A DNA stretch of 33,335 nucleotides from a virus, in the IMG/VR virus record IMGVR_UViG_3300033148_001466, positions 1-33,335 of that record; one strand, written 5' to 3'. Shown in pieces: positions 1-7,196 of the stretch (the stretch's first letter is position 1; the number at the start of each line of letters is the position of its first letter). The notes under the pieces were generated by a model. That model was given only the letters and a program-made list of their open reading frames with translations, was not told the origin of the DNA and did no database searches. The translations under genes and the position numbers were made by a program.

Positions 1-733
1 GATTTCTCCTAATTAACTTTCCGTCAGCATACCATCCATCTACTTTACGAGTAATAGTAGAATCTTTATAAGCATTTCTAATAGATGAATCAAGTTCCTG
101 AAGAACTTTCAATTTAACTGCTCTATCATATTCAGGAGTGCCTAATCCATACTTGTCAAGAGCAGTATCTTCCTTTACAGCTTTCTCCAATTTGGCAAGA
201 TGTTTAGCTGATATAACTTCGGCTTTAGCTTCAACGTCCCTGGTTGCTTCCTTCCTCTCAACAAATTCTCCAAAATTCATTGCTCCAGCTTTAGCAACAT
301 CCTTAGCTGCTTCCATTAACTTTGGATCACCTAAAGCAGATCTAAGAAACCTTTCTTTATCAGTAGGCTTCAACATCTCATATTCCCTCTTTGACATAAT
401 ATCTGTATCACCTAACTTTTTAGACTGAGTAACAAATAGTGCATAAGCCTTGTCGTCAGGAGAGAGTGTTTTCCATACTCTATGAGTAACTTGTCCAATC
501 CCTGGAACCTCAATTGGATAAGGAGTGTCAAGTACTTCGGGAGTCCTATATTTCTCAGCAGTCGCTCTTGCCTGGTCAGCTAAGGCACTTTTGTATATCA
601 TATCTGATATATCAGTAATACCTTTTCTAGAAGCTTCATCCTTCTTCAATCCAAGTTCTTCACTTTGATGTCCGAGCATTAATGCTGCTGAAATCATCTC
701 AGGTGTTAGTCCAGCTAAATCACTTGGCCCCAT
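1..733 (-). CDS. Putative virion protein, incomplete at window edge
   Basis: A minus-strand reading frame starts at ATG 733 (MGPSDLAGL...) and stays open for 244 codons to the left edge, so its C-terminus is missing. The visible part is charged and mostly helical in character, rich in Lys, Glu and Ala, with no membrane segment. It follows the 126-aa gene by 17 nt and has no clear SD, so it may be translated by coupling. Its place at the distal end of the virion operon, after a glycine-zipper protein, suggests an internal or ejected virion protein. That is inference from position only; I do not recognise the family. Confidence 0.72.
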   Translation of the reverse strand, partial: MGPSDLAGLTPEMISAALMLGHQSEELGLKKDEASRKGITDISDMIYKSALADQARATAEKYRTPEVLDTPYPIEVPGIGQVTHRVWKTLSPDDKAYALFVTQSKKLGDTDIMSKREYEMLKPTDKERFLRSALGDPKLMEAAKDVAKAGAMNFGEFVERKEATRDVEAKAEVISAKHLAKLEKAVKEDTALDKYGLGTPEYDRAVKLKVLQELDSSIRNAYKDSTITRKVDGWYADGKLIRRN

Positions 734-750
734 AGTATTGCTGGAACTAT

Positions 751-1131
751 CTACGGGGCTAGTCGAAAAGGGCTAGGCCTCGAGTCTCCACTTAAACCTG
801 TAGATTCAGTCTTTGTTGCATCTCCTACTCCTCCAATTCCATCACCAAGTACAGATGAAGGACCTGTTAGATTAAACTTATCCTTATCAACAGTCATCTT
901 CCCTCCACCACCAAGGATCCCAGAAAGCATCTTTGAGAAGTTTTGGGCTGTTATACTCTGCTGAGTCACTTTATCAAGACCGGCAGCTACAGAACCTTCA
1001 CCTGCCAAAGCAGCTCCTGAACCAGAAAGCATTTGTAAGAATAGTTTATTTTGGAATAGTTTAGATATAGAATCCATCATCCCTGTTCCCCCACCCATAC
1101 TAGCATTTTTAAGGGTATTATATTGATCCAT
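751..1131 (-). CDS. Small Gly/Ser-rich putative virion protein
   Basis: This 126-aa protein has a GGAGG SD seven bases before its ATG. It is rich in Gly, Ser, Ala and Met, with a GGGG run near residue 75 and no cysteines. The composition fits a flexible or membrane-interacting internal virion protein. It lies just downstream of a 25-bp boundary repeat and upstream of the gene that leaves the window, in the same operon. The family is not recognised. Confidence 0.7.
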   Translation of the reverse strand: MDQYNTLKNASMGGGTGMMDSISKLFQNKLFLQMLSGSGAALAGEGSVAAGLDKVTQQSITAQNFSKMLSGILGGGGKMTVDKDKFNLTGPSSVLGDGIGGVGDATKTESTGLSGDSRPSPFRLAP

Positions 1132-1146
1132 TATAGTACCTCCACC

Positions 1147-1171
1147 AGTGAATTAAATTAATTAATTGACT
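1147..1171. repeat. 25-bp palindromic boundary repeat, copy 1
   Basis: This is a 25-nt near-palindrome beginning AGTGAATTAA and ending AATTGACT. It overlaps the TAG stop (1170-1172) of the 286-aa gene and lies just before the SD of the 126-aa gene. It is one of eleven same-length copies in the window. Confidence 0.9.
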
Positions 1172-2030
1172 AAAGCAACCCTGCAATACCTCCAACTACT
1201 GCACCAATAGCAGTACCCCATCCAGGAGAAATCATACTACCTGCAGCTGCTCCAGACATAGCACCACCTATAACTTTAGATGCAGTAGATGGACCACCTG
1301 TTGCATCAGATGTCGTCTCAGTCCTAGCCCCTTGCAAAGCACCAAGATTAGCTCTTTCTTGTGCTAATACAGTAAATGGCCATAGTTTGTCTTTAGCTAC
1401 TATCTCACAATTTATAGCAACCTCATCAAATTTAACAGTAGCAGCAGACTTTATTATATCTAAGTAAGTACTAACAACTTGATGATTCCACGAGAGATGT
1501 TTACCAAATAGATCTACAGCTACAGGAACAAGGGAGTATTGTAACTTAGCATCAAAGTCAGCTAATTTCTTTAACCTACCCTGTTCAATTACTGACTCAC
1601 CCATGATAAATGTACTTGACATAACTGAGTTAATATCTCTCATACCTGCCCTAAACCTTGGCAGTATATCTTGTTCAATATCATCAGTTAATAAATCTCT
1701 ATGAGCATCAGAGACATTTCGTATTGTTTCTGTATTCTGAACATCAGATAATACCTGCTCAAACAGACTTTCAATATCAACTCCAGCCATAAACTTCCCA
1801 AACATATCATATAAGGATGGAAAACTACTCATAGCATAACCTATGCCATAAATAGCATCATCATTATCTAATTGTACATAGTCTGCATATGGCGAACTTG
1901 CTATTGGTCTAAGTATATTTCCATAGGATCTAGACTCATCTAAAAAGTCCTCATGATGATTCTCAACATAGCTTGCATATCTAACTATGTTAACATTAGT
2001 TCCACCACTATCTCCTCCACCTCCACCCAT
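1170..2030 (-). CDS. Putative internal virion protein with glycine-zipper C-terminus
   Basis: This 286-aa protein has a Gly-rich N-terminus (MGGGGGDSGG), a long helical middle, and a C-terminal tail of about 35 residues (GGAMSGAAAGSMISPGWG, then GAVVGGIAGLL) typical of glycine-zipper membrane-inserting segments. The SD GGAG precedes the ATG by six bases. In podoviruses, proteins of this layout near the end of the structural operon are often ejected proteins that enter the host envelope. That role is inferred from composition and position. The stop codon lies inside boundary repeat copy 1. Confidence 0.75.
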   Translation of the reverse strand: MGGGGGDSGGTNVNIVRYASYVENHHEDFLDESRSYGNILRPIASSPYADYVQLDNDDAIYGIGYAMSSFPSLYDMFGKFMAGVDIESLFEQVLSDVQNTETIRNVSDAHRDLLTDDIEQDILPRFRAGMRDINSVMSSTFIMGESVIEQGRLKKLADFDAKLQYSLVPVAVDLFGKHLSWNHQVVSTYLDIIKSAATVKFDEVAINCEIVAKDKLWPFTVLAQERANLGALQGARTETTSDATGGPSTASKVIGGAMSGAAAGSMISPGWGTAIGAVVGGIAGLL

Positions 2031-2039
2031 GATAGACTC

Positions 2040-2468
2040 CTATAAATTAAAAGAGTATTTGCGTATAGTACTTCCTACTCCAGTATAATCAGCTATTTCA
2101 GCCATTCTTGGATTCTTGGATTCTGCAGTCATTACTTTACATTGAGCTTTTGTTGCTACTTCAATCATATCCTTGAAAGTCTCTAACCAAACCTCTTTAC
2201 TTTGATGATTAAAAGAATAAATATTATGAACGTACAAGTGTCTTACTCCAGTCATACTATCAATGTGAAAAGATATAATGAATATAATAACTATATTATT
2301 ATCCTTCTTACCTATAAAACATAGCTTCTTTCCACTAAGTAAGTCCTGTAACAAAGTTAAACAATAAACTCCTTGATACTCTTTTTTCACTTCATCTGAC
2401 TCCAAAGCGCCAAATTTAATCACTTCCCAAAAACTTGGTACTTGAATACTTGATAATTGAATAAGCAT
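2040..2468 (-). CDS. Small virion-operon protein, possible GNAT-like fold
   Basis: This 142-aa protein has a hydrophobic central strand (NIVIIFIISFHID), followed by VRHLYVHNIYSF and then a helix, KEVWLETFKDMIEVAT. The strand, 'LYVHNIYS', helix order resembles the core of GNAT acetyltransferase folds carried in some podovirus structural operons. No clear acetyl-CoA loop is visible, so the assignment is weak. It sits 2 nt from the 417-aa gene, and its SD (AGAGGAA) lies within that gene's 3' end, implying coupled translation. Confidence 0.65.
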   Translation of the reverse strand: MLIQLSSIQVPSFWEVIKFGALESDEVKKEYQGVYCLTLLQDLLSGKKLCFIGKKDNNIVIIFIISFHIDSMTGVRHLYVHNIYSFNHQSKEVWLETFKDMIEVATKAQCKVMTAESKNPRMAEIADYTGVGSTIRKYSFNL

Positions 2469-2469
2469 C

Positions 2470-3723
2470 TTAATAATTCCTCTCTAAAGAATCTAAAAAA
2501 CTAAATCCATGAATTATTCCATTTATCTTTAATTGGTCTATAGCAAAGTCAGCCCATGTAGACATTCTAAATTTTATCTGAAACTCCACTCCATAGCATG
2601 GAAGATATACAATACCTCTTGGTGTAAACTTAACCCACGGAGTGCTGGCAAATGTAGCAGTATGTGACATTCTATAATTTATAGCTGCTTCCATTGTCTG
2701 TGGAGTGTCAGTAGAGACTTCTATATTAAATATAGTTTTTTCCTTCCTTGTATTCATGTCATAGATATCAGTAGTGAATGTTATAGTTGGAATAACAACT
2801 GCTTCCGGACTACATATTATAGCAGTAGTTTTATCATACCCAAAGCCACTTACATTAACTCCACTGGAAGCTAAACTGTTATCTTTACATGAATAAGTAT
2901 AGCCATAAGTCCCATCACAGATATAGATAAAATCCTTTAACTTATCTAATATCATAACTGGATTGACCATAACAGACAAAAATTCTTTATAGCCAATCTT
3001 TTTAATGTCACTTGATAATTCACATAAGTCCCCATTAGAATCTATATACCAGTGAACTTTATCAGTTCCAACTTGGGCATCCCTACCTTTAATTCCTACA
3101 TCAGACAACTTTCTAAATCCCCAAGCTGTTTGATTAGGAGCCATAAGCCCAACACAATCCCTTCCATATACTGCTATATTATCATTTAGTTTACAAAGAC
3201 TATATAAAACACCTAACTCCTTTATATAGCCCTCTCCAGCCTCATTTGAATGATCTATTGTAAAGTCAAGGCTACCTATCTTAGACCACATAACTTTGTT
3301 AAAGTTACTAACTTCAACATGGATAAAGGCTGAACTATCATCTGCACCTTTAGTGTTAATAGCAAAGTCAAATGATAGTGTGTCTACTACAACAACACTA
3401 CCTTCAACAACTTCACCATCTATATCAAAAGAGAAGTCTAAAGTATCTGAATCAATCCAGATATTTGCACATTCTCCAGATATACTAAAGTCAAATAACA
3501 GCCTTCCTAATGGAGTGCTTCCACTCCCAGTATAGTCACAATCAAAGTATGTAGCTAATGCTGGATCAGAGACTACAGGAGGAGTATAAACACTTGTCCC
3601 ACTTAAGTCTACACTGAAATTTAATTTATTAGCTATAACATCTTTATTTGTGACACTAAGTGCACTACCATAAAGGCTAAATGAAAACCTTGGAGTGTTA
3701 CATACAATAGTTATATCAGCCAT
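2470..3723 (-). CDS. Putative tail or fibre-associated virion protein
   Basis: This 417-aa protein is rich in beta-strand. The N-terminal 140 residues contain repeated strands of the type LNFSVDLSG, LLFDFSISG, LDFSFDIDG and LSFDFAINT, which look like internal duplications. The middle (about 180-300) has periodic strands with YGRDCVGL, YIDSNGDL and FIYICDGTYG, suggesting a propeller-like or knob domain. The SD is AGGA. Position after the adaptor and other tail-completion genes suggests a tail or appendage protein. No named family is recognised. Confidence 0.7.
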   Translation of the reverse strand: MADITIVCNTPRFSFSLYGSALSVTNKDVIANKLNFSVDLSGTSVYTPPVVSDPALATYFDCDYTGSGSTPLGRLLFDFSISGECANIWIDSDTLDFSFDIDGEVVEGSVVVVDTLSFDFAINTKGADDSSAFIHVEVSNFNKVMWSKIGSLDFTIDHSNEAGEGYIKELGVLYSLCKLNDNIAVYGRDCVGLMAPNQTAWGFRKLSDVGIKGRDAQVGTDKVHWYIDSNGDLCELSSDIKKIGYKEFLSVMVNPVMILDKLKDFIYICDGTYGYTYSCKDNSLASSGVNVSGFGYDKTTAIICSPEAVVIPTITFTTDIYDMNTRKEKTIFNIEVSTDTPQTMEAAINYRMSHTATFASTPWVKFTPRGIVYLPCYGVEFQIKFRMSTWADFAIDQLKINGIIHGFSFLDSLERNY

Positions 3724-3732
3724 TAGCTAGTC

Positions 3733-4179
3733 CTAGATATCAACTTGTATATTCTGGATAGTCAAAGTTCCACCGTCAGCCTGTGTGATTTCACTGCCAA
3801 AGTCTATATATCCAATGATAGGATCAGCAGAAACACCATCTCCTGCATCCACTGTAACTGTATCATCAAAGATAATCATACCTGGAGTAGGTCCTATAGC
3901 TCCACCTGCAGCAGTCCAAGTAATATCATTCCAAGTTATTTCACATCTATCATTGGCATCACTATTTGTTAGTGTAACACCAGCTAATGTTTTAGTGTTC
4001 TGAGTATAACCAAAACCAGTTCCTAACTCACTTGCTGACACATCTGCATATCCATCATGAGTATCTTCATTGAACGTAAATCCAGTGTCCATTAAGATTG
4101 CTTTAAATGAGTCACCCTTAAAGTCAATTTTAGCATTAGCCAAACACACCCTTGCCATATTTGATACTTCAGTTGCCAT
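3733..4179 (-). CDS. Conserved phage structural protein (beta-rich)
   Basis: This 148-aa protein resembles a widespread, functionally unassigned phage structural family. It begins with a short helix, then has the strand FKAILMDTGFTFNEDTHDGY, a 'DVSASELGTGFGY' turn, 'CEITWNDITWTAAGG', 'IGPTPGMIIFDD' and a final 'IIGYIDFGSE' strand. I recall this pattern from many siphovirus and podovirus genomes, usually near tail or head-completion genes. GGAGG lies ten bases before the ATG. The exact virion role is not known to me. Confidence 0.8.
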   Translation of the reverse strand: MATEVSNMARVCLANAKIDFKGDSFKAILMDTGFTFNEDTHDGYADVSASELGTGFGYTQNTKTLAGVTLTNSDANDRCEITWNDITWTAAGGAIGPTPGMIIFDDTVTVDAGDGVSADPIIGYIDFGSEITQADGGTLTIQNIQVDI

Positions 4180-4192
4180 AATCTATTTCCTC

Positions 4193-4588
4193 CTATCCTA
4201 TACCATAATTTTTTAGTTCTACTTCACGACTATTTAAAGAAAATTTATTAAAGTCGCAAGGAATACATCTCCATTGAGACTTCCAGTTTCCACCTACTTG
4301 ATTACCAGGTTTAGTATTAACTGGATAACACTTCATAGCGTTACCACAATTAGGACACTTTTTAGCCTTTGTTTCATATTCAATTTGTGCTGCTTCAAAT
4401 TTAGCTATATCTTCTTGTGCTTGTAATTCACGTTCTTTCATATAATCCAAGAAAGCCTTACCACCTTTTCCCATACTATAACCATTATCTTCAAAGTTAA
4501 ATATCAGGTTACGCAGCTCCTGGAGAACTTTGCCTGTGTGTGCTGCTGTAAGTTGTTCCATTGTTTTAGGCATTAGATACATTGCCAT
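4193..4588 (-). CDS. Zinc-ribbon protein in virion operon
   Basis: This 131-aa protein has an N-terminal helical half with charged coiled-coil character (about 40-75). It ends in a C4 zinc ribbon: CPNCGNAMKCYP, then WRCIPCDF. No SD precedes the first ATG (4588) or the nearby Met codons. The start overlaps the 3' end of the upstream reading frame (stop at 4573) by 16 nt, so its translation probably depends on ribosomes arriving through that frame. This matters because that frame is reached only past an in-frame TGA. Function unknown. Confidence 0.7.
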   Translation of the reverse strand: MAMYLMPKTMEQLTAAHTGKVLQELRNLIFNFEDNGYSMGKGGKAFLDYMKERELQAQEDIAKFEAAQIEYETKAKKCPNCGNAMKCYPVNTKPGNQVGGNWKSQWRCIPCDFNKFSLNSREVELKNYGIG

Positions 4589-4902
4589 AAATAATAAGTA
4601 AAATAATAATTAGCTAATCCATTACATCCTGAAGGTGATCCGCAGGGTGGTGATGGATACGAACACAAATTAGGGGTAGCGCAAGAACCTGACACAACCC
4701 AATAATTATAGATAGCATAAGCACAGTCATTAAAACCATCGGGACCTGGAAGATACCATTTTGTATTACCAACTATATACTCTATTACAGCTTTGCTTGC
4801 TATGTCGCAGGCATCATTAGATGAATTCCAGCCACAACCATAACAGCGACCTTGATATACCCACTCTGCATCACTCTCATTCCTAATCTCCGCTATAACC
4901 AC
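4573..4902 (-). CDS. C-terminal part of Cys-rich virion protein, downstream of in-frame TGA
   Basis: This is a 109-aa segment that could formally start at GTG 4902 but has no convincing SD. It is in the same frame as the upstream 176-aa gene. The 18 intervening codons are all sense (DVDYGAVASITITDTCGT), and only the TGA at 4957-4959 separates the two. The stretch SITITDTCGTVVIAEIRNE reads like the last strands of an Ig-like domain begun upstream. A Cys-rich tail follows (RCYGCGW, SYPSPPCGSPSGC). I therefore regard it as the C-terminal half of one protein of about 304 residues, made only if TGA is read as sense, or as the remnant of a broken gene. Confidence 0.6.
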   Translation of the reverse strand: MVIAEIRNESDAEWVYQGRCYGCGWNSSNDACDIASKAVIEYIVGNTKWYLPGPDGFNDCAYAIYNYWVVSGSCATPNLCSYPSPPCGSPSGCNGLANYYFTYYLWQCI

Positions 4903-4921
4903 AGTCCCACAAGTATCTGTT

Positions 4922-4959
4922 ATTGTTATCGAGGCGACCGCCCCATAGTCAACGTCTCA
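4922..4959 (-). other. In-frame TGA followed by SECIS-like hairpin (candidate)
   Basis: On the minus strand the TGA (4959-4957) is followed, after 17 nt, by the tetraloop GGTC (4939-4936) closed by GGGGC/GCCTC. A lower stem continues: TAT/ATA, then GTTG/TAAC, with a one-base bulge and a small internal loop. Bacterial SECIS elements lie directly 3' of the UGA and carry a GGU-containing apical loop at roughly this distance. The match is by eye. The upper stem is short and includes one G-U pair. Confidence 0.35.
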
Positions 4960-5487
4960 TGTACCATCAGCACAATCTAACCGTTCACCTCGATTGTCTG
5001 ACTGATACGAGGAAGCTCCATTCCCATTCCACGTATACCCAGTTCCACTCACAGTATAAGTAAAAGGAGCACACCCATCAAGAACATATACATTAATACT
5101 ATATCCTGCTGTAATAGTATCAGGGGTATTATCGTCATCAAATGTTAGGTCATCTACTTCAGGATCATTACAACAAGGATAGACTCTGCCATGTCCATAG
5201 TCATATCCATATACTTCATCTTCTCCTTCTTCTCCTTCTCCATACTCACCGCTATACATAGGTATTCCATAACCACCACCACAGCCGTATCTTCTACCAT
5301 ATAGATTCTTCCACCAATAACCACAAGGGTTATGACCAGGGGTAATTGGAATTCCTGTAGGATCATCTAAGTCCCAAACAGGTTGAAAACTTGTCTTTAT
5401 GTCATCTCCTATATTATACCTATCACTTATCCTACTTGGAATAAAGTCAAATGGAGTTTGTCCTTTATATGTCTTCCAGTCAGTCAA
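4957..5487 (-). CDS. Cys-rich virion protein with Ig-like domain, N-terminal part
   Basis: This 176-aa reading frame starts at TTG 5487, nine bases after a GGAG SD; no early ATG exists in this frame. It has a Gly/Tyr/Glu-rich linker (about 60-100: YGCGGGYGIPMYSGEYGEGEE) and then an Ig-like beta region (NTPDTITAGYSINVYVLD, CAPFTYTVSGTGYTW). It stops at TGA in the middle of that domain, and the same frame continues for a further 127 codons. In similar phage Ig-like repeats I would expect Cys near this point (an 'ACG..ITVTD.CG' pattern), so the TGA may replace a Cys codon. Confidence 0.7.
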   Translation of the reverse strand: MTDWKTYKGQTPFDFIPSRISDRYNIGDDIKTSFQPVWDLDDPTGIPITPGHNPCGYWWKNLYGRRYGCGGGYGIPMYSGEYGEGEEGEDEVYGYDYGHGRVYPCCNDPEVDDLTFDDDNTPDTITAGYSINVYVLDGCAPFTYTVSGTGYTWNGNGASSYQSDNRGERLDCADGT

Positions 5488-5488
5488 G

Positions 5489-6025
5489 TTAAATTTCTCC
5501 GTCTAACTCTAAATCAAAACCTAATTCTCCAGCTAAGATAAATATAGATATGTCAGAAGGACCAAGCATTACTTGACCATTAAAGTCACATGCAGCACCG
5601 AAGGTAGGTAAGGTAGTTACCTCTGAATATGCTCCAGTTTGAGGATTTCTTACAACTGTCACTACTCCATTTGACAAACAGATATAATCAACAAAGTCTA
5701 AGACCCTCCAAGTAAGACCCATTGCTACAGTAATCTTTAAACTTAAACTATCACCTACATACTCATATATTTTAGTCCTTCCACATACAAGTATATGGTT
5801 AGATAAGATAAATAACTGAGGATAAGGAAAGTTATCTGTAATTACATCTGTATCAATTCGAGCCATCTGAGTTAATGATCGAAGTGCTTTATCTTTACCT
5901 ATCATTCCAGATAATGCAGACATAGAAAAATTATTTCTCTGGTTTGAGTCAACTTTCCTCAATCCAGTGGCTAACTCATCACTAGAGATAGTTATAGAAA
6001 ACTTCCCATTCTTCATTACTTCCAT
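5489..6025 (-). CDS. Putative tail/head-completion protein, propeller-like
   Basis: This 178-aa protein starts at an ATG that overlaps the previous stop (TAATG), so it is translationally coupled. After a polar N-terminus it has regular beta strands: PYPQLFILSNHILVCG, TKIYEYVGDSL, YICLSNGVVTVVRNP and FGAACDFNGQVMLG. These resemble blades of propeller-like phage stabilisation or tail-tube-associated proteins. It follows the adaptor and a 119-aa gene. The family is uncertain. Confidence 0.7.
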   Translation of the reverse strand: MEVMKNGKFSITISSDELATGLRKVDSNQRNNFSMSALSGMIGKDKALRSLTQMARIDTDVITDNFPYPQLFILSNHILVCGRTKIYEYVGDSLSLKITVAMGLTWRVLDFVDYICLSNGVVTVVRNPQTGAYSEVTTLPTFGAACDFNGQVMLGPSDISIFILAGELGFDLELDGEI

Positions 6026-6384
6026 TACATAATCCCATTTGAATCTACACTTTCAGCATTAAAGTTAAGACTACCAATAGCTGGCTTATTTTCAATATCA
6101 GATGAAGTTATTAATTTTATTCTTTCTTTTATAAGAGGTGTAGCTTTATCAAGTATCTCTTTATATTCAAGAGAAGTATTTTCTGACTCAACTTGTTCAA
6201 CTACAGAACGGACAGTAGATATGTTTGACTTGAACTCAGGATGACTTTCGTAGAATTTCTTATTCATTTTATTAGCTACAGCATGTTCTTGGATTAGATT
6301 ACCAAGAACTTCTGGCATACGAAGTAATATAGCTTCAGTCACTTCAAACACTATCTTATTAAATTCTTCAGTAGTTATAGTCAT
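6025..6384 (-). CDS. Small helical protein of the head-tail region
   Basis: This 119-aa, largely helical, acidic protein has GGAGG ten bases upstream of its ATG. It lies 5 nt after the adaptor gene, and its stop overlaps the next start. The N-terminal helix (EEFNKIVFEVTEAILLRMPEV) is amphipathic. No catalytic or metal-binding motif is visible. Position suggests a head-tail joining or chaperone role, but I do not recognise it. Confidence 0.65.
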   Translation of the reverse strand: MTITTEEFNKIVFEVTEAILLRMPEVLGNLIQEHAVANKMNKKFYESHPEFKSNISTVRSVVEQVESENTSLEYKEILDKATPLIKERIKLITSSDIENKPAIGSLNFNAESVDSNGIM

Positions 6385-6389
6385 CTAAT

Positions 6390-7115
6390 TTATCCCTCCA
6401 TTTGACTTAGCCCTTGAATTTCTTCTTCAACAACATCCTTATCAATTTCAGATGCACTAATCCTTATTGCATCTATCCAATTCTTAGAGTTTTCTGTACC
6501 CCTGGAAAGTGTTTCAAGTTTGTACAAAGCGGCTTGAAGAACTAAATCAGCTTCTTCAATAACCCAGAAATTTTCATCTTCATCAGCACTTAAATCAGCT
6601 TGCTTAAATACTCCAAATATTTCTATTGTATGTATTTCATCAGCAGGCGGAGCTATTAGGATTCCACGATAGTTATAATTTGTATCATCTTCATCCCAAG
6701 TCTTATCAACAAATGTGGCAAGGTCATCTCTGTTAGTAGTCTCAAGAGCCCTTAGCTCTGCTAATGTGTAATAGTATGGAGTACCACTTTCAGTATCAGA
6801 AGCTTGATCAGCGAAGTAAGTTCTAAAGATATTAAAAGGTACTTTTGTGAGTTCAAATCTTTCTTCAGAATTATTAGCCCAAACTTCCTTTATAAATCTA
6901 CACTTATGTTGAAATGTTAGTGAGTATGCATCTACAGCTAATTCAAAGAATAACCTAGCTCTACATTCTGGTACATTAGCTAATTTTTCAAGTAGATGTA
7001 TCCCAGCATTTATGTAGAAGTTAGCTCCATTATCTACAAAATCCACAGCATCTTCAATTAAGTCATATCTACCAGATAGTTTTACAAAGCTAGTCCTTAC
7101 CTGTAATAAGTTCAT
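6390..7115 (-). CDS. Head-tail adaptor (connector) protein
   Basis: This 241-aa protein begins with a helix (MNLLQVRTSFVKLSGRYDL), followed by YINAGIHLLEKLANVPECR, an internal beta section (FELTKVPFNIFRTYF, GILIAPPADEIHTIEIFG) and a C-terminal helical domain (VIEEADLVLQAALYKLETLSRG). That is the layout of gp6/gp10-type phage adaptors, which dock under the portal. It is the first gene after major capsid and its hairpin, as expected. The SD GAGG follows boundary repeat copy 2. Confidence 0.75.
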   Translation of the reverse strand: MNLLQVRTSFVKLSGRYDLIEDAVDFVDNGANFYINAGIHLLEKLANVPECRARLFFELAVDAYSLTFQHKCRFIKEVWANNSEERFELTKVPFNIFRTYFADQASDTESGTPYYYTLAELRALETTNRDDLATFVDKTWDEDDTNYNYRGILIAPPADEIHTIEIFGVFKQADLSADEDENFWVIEEADLVLQAALYKLETLSRGTENSKNWIDAIRISASEIDKDVVEEEIQGLSQMEG

Positions 7116-7124
7116 CTTATCCTC

Positions 7125-7149
7125 AGTGAATTAATTTAATTAATTGACT
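7125..7149. repeat. 25-bp palindromic boundary repeat, copy 2
   Basis: AGTGAATTAA...AATTGACT, placed between the capsid hairpin and the SD of the adaptor gene. Its last two bases also belong to the hairpin stem. Confidence 0.9.
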
Positions 7150-7172
7150 GGGGAGTGTTAATTACTCCCCAG
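7148..7172 (-). terminator. Hairpin downstream of major capsid gene
   Basis: CTGGGGAGT and ACTCCCCAG form a perfect 9-bp stem with a 7-nt loop, 24 bases after the capsid stop. On the minus strand it is followed by the AT-rich boundary repeat rather than a clean T-run. It could be a partial terminator or an mRNA-stabilising 3' stem that raises capsid expression. Confidence 0.7.
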
Positions 7173-7196
7173 CCAGTTAAATGTTACTAATGAATT

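Noticed and set aside
4957-4959. Whole-genome recoding of TGA to tryptophan
   Set aside because: Other genes here end in TGA (for example at 14330, 14577 and 31537) with the next gene starting right there, so TGA acts as a stop.
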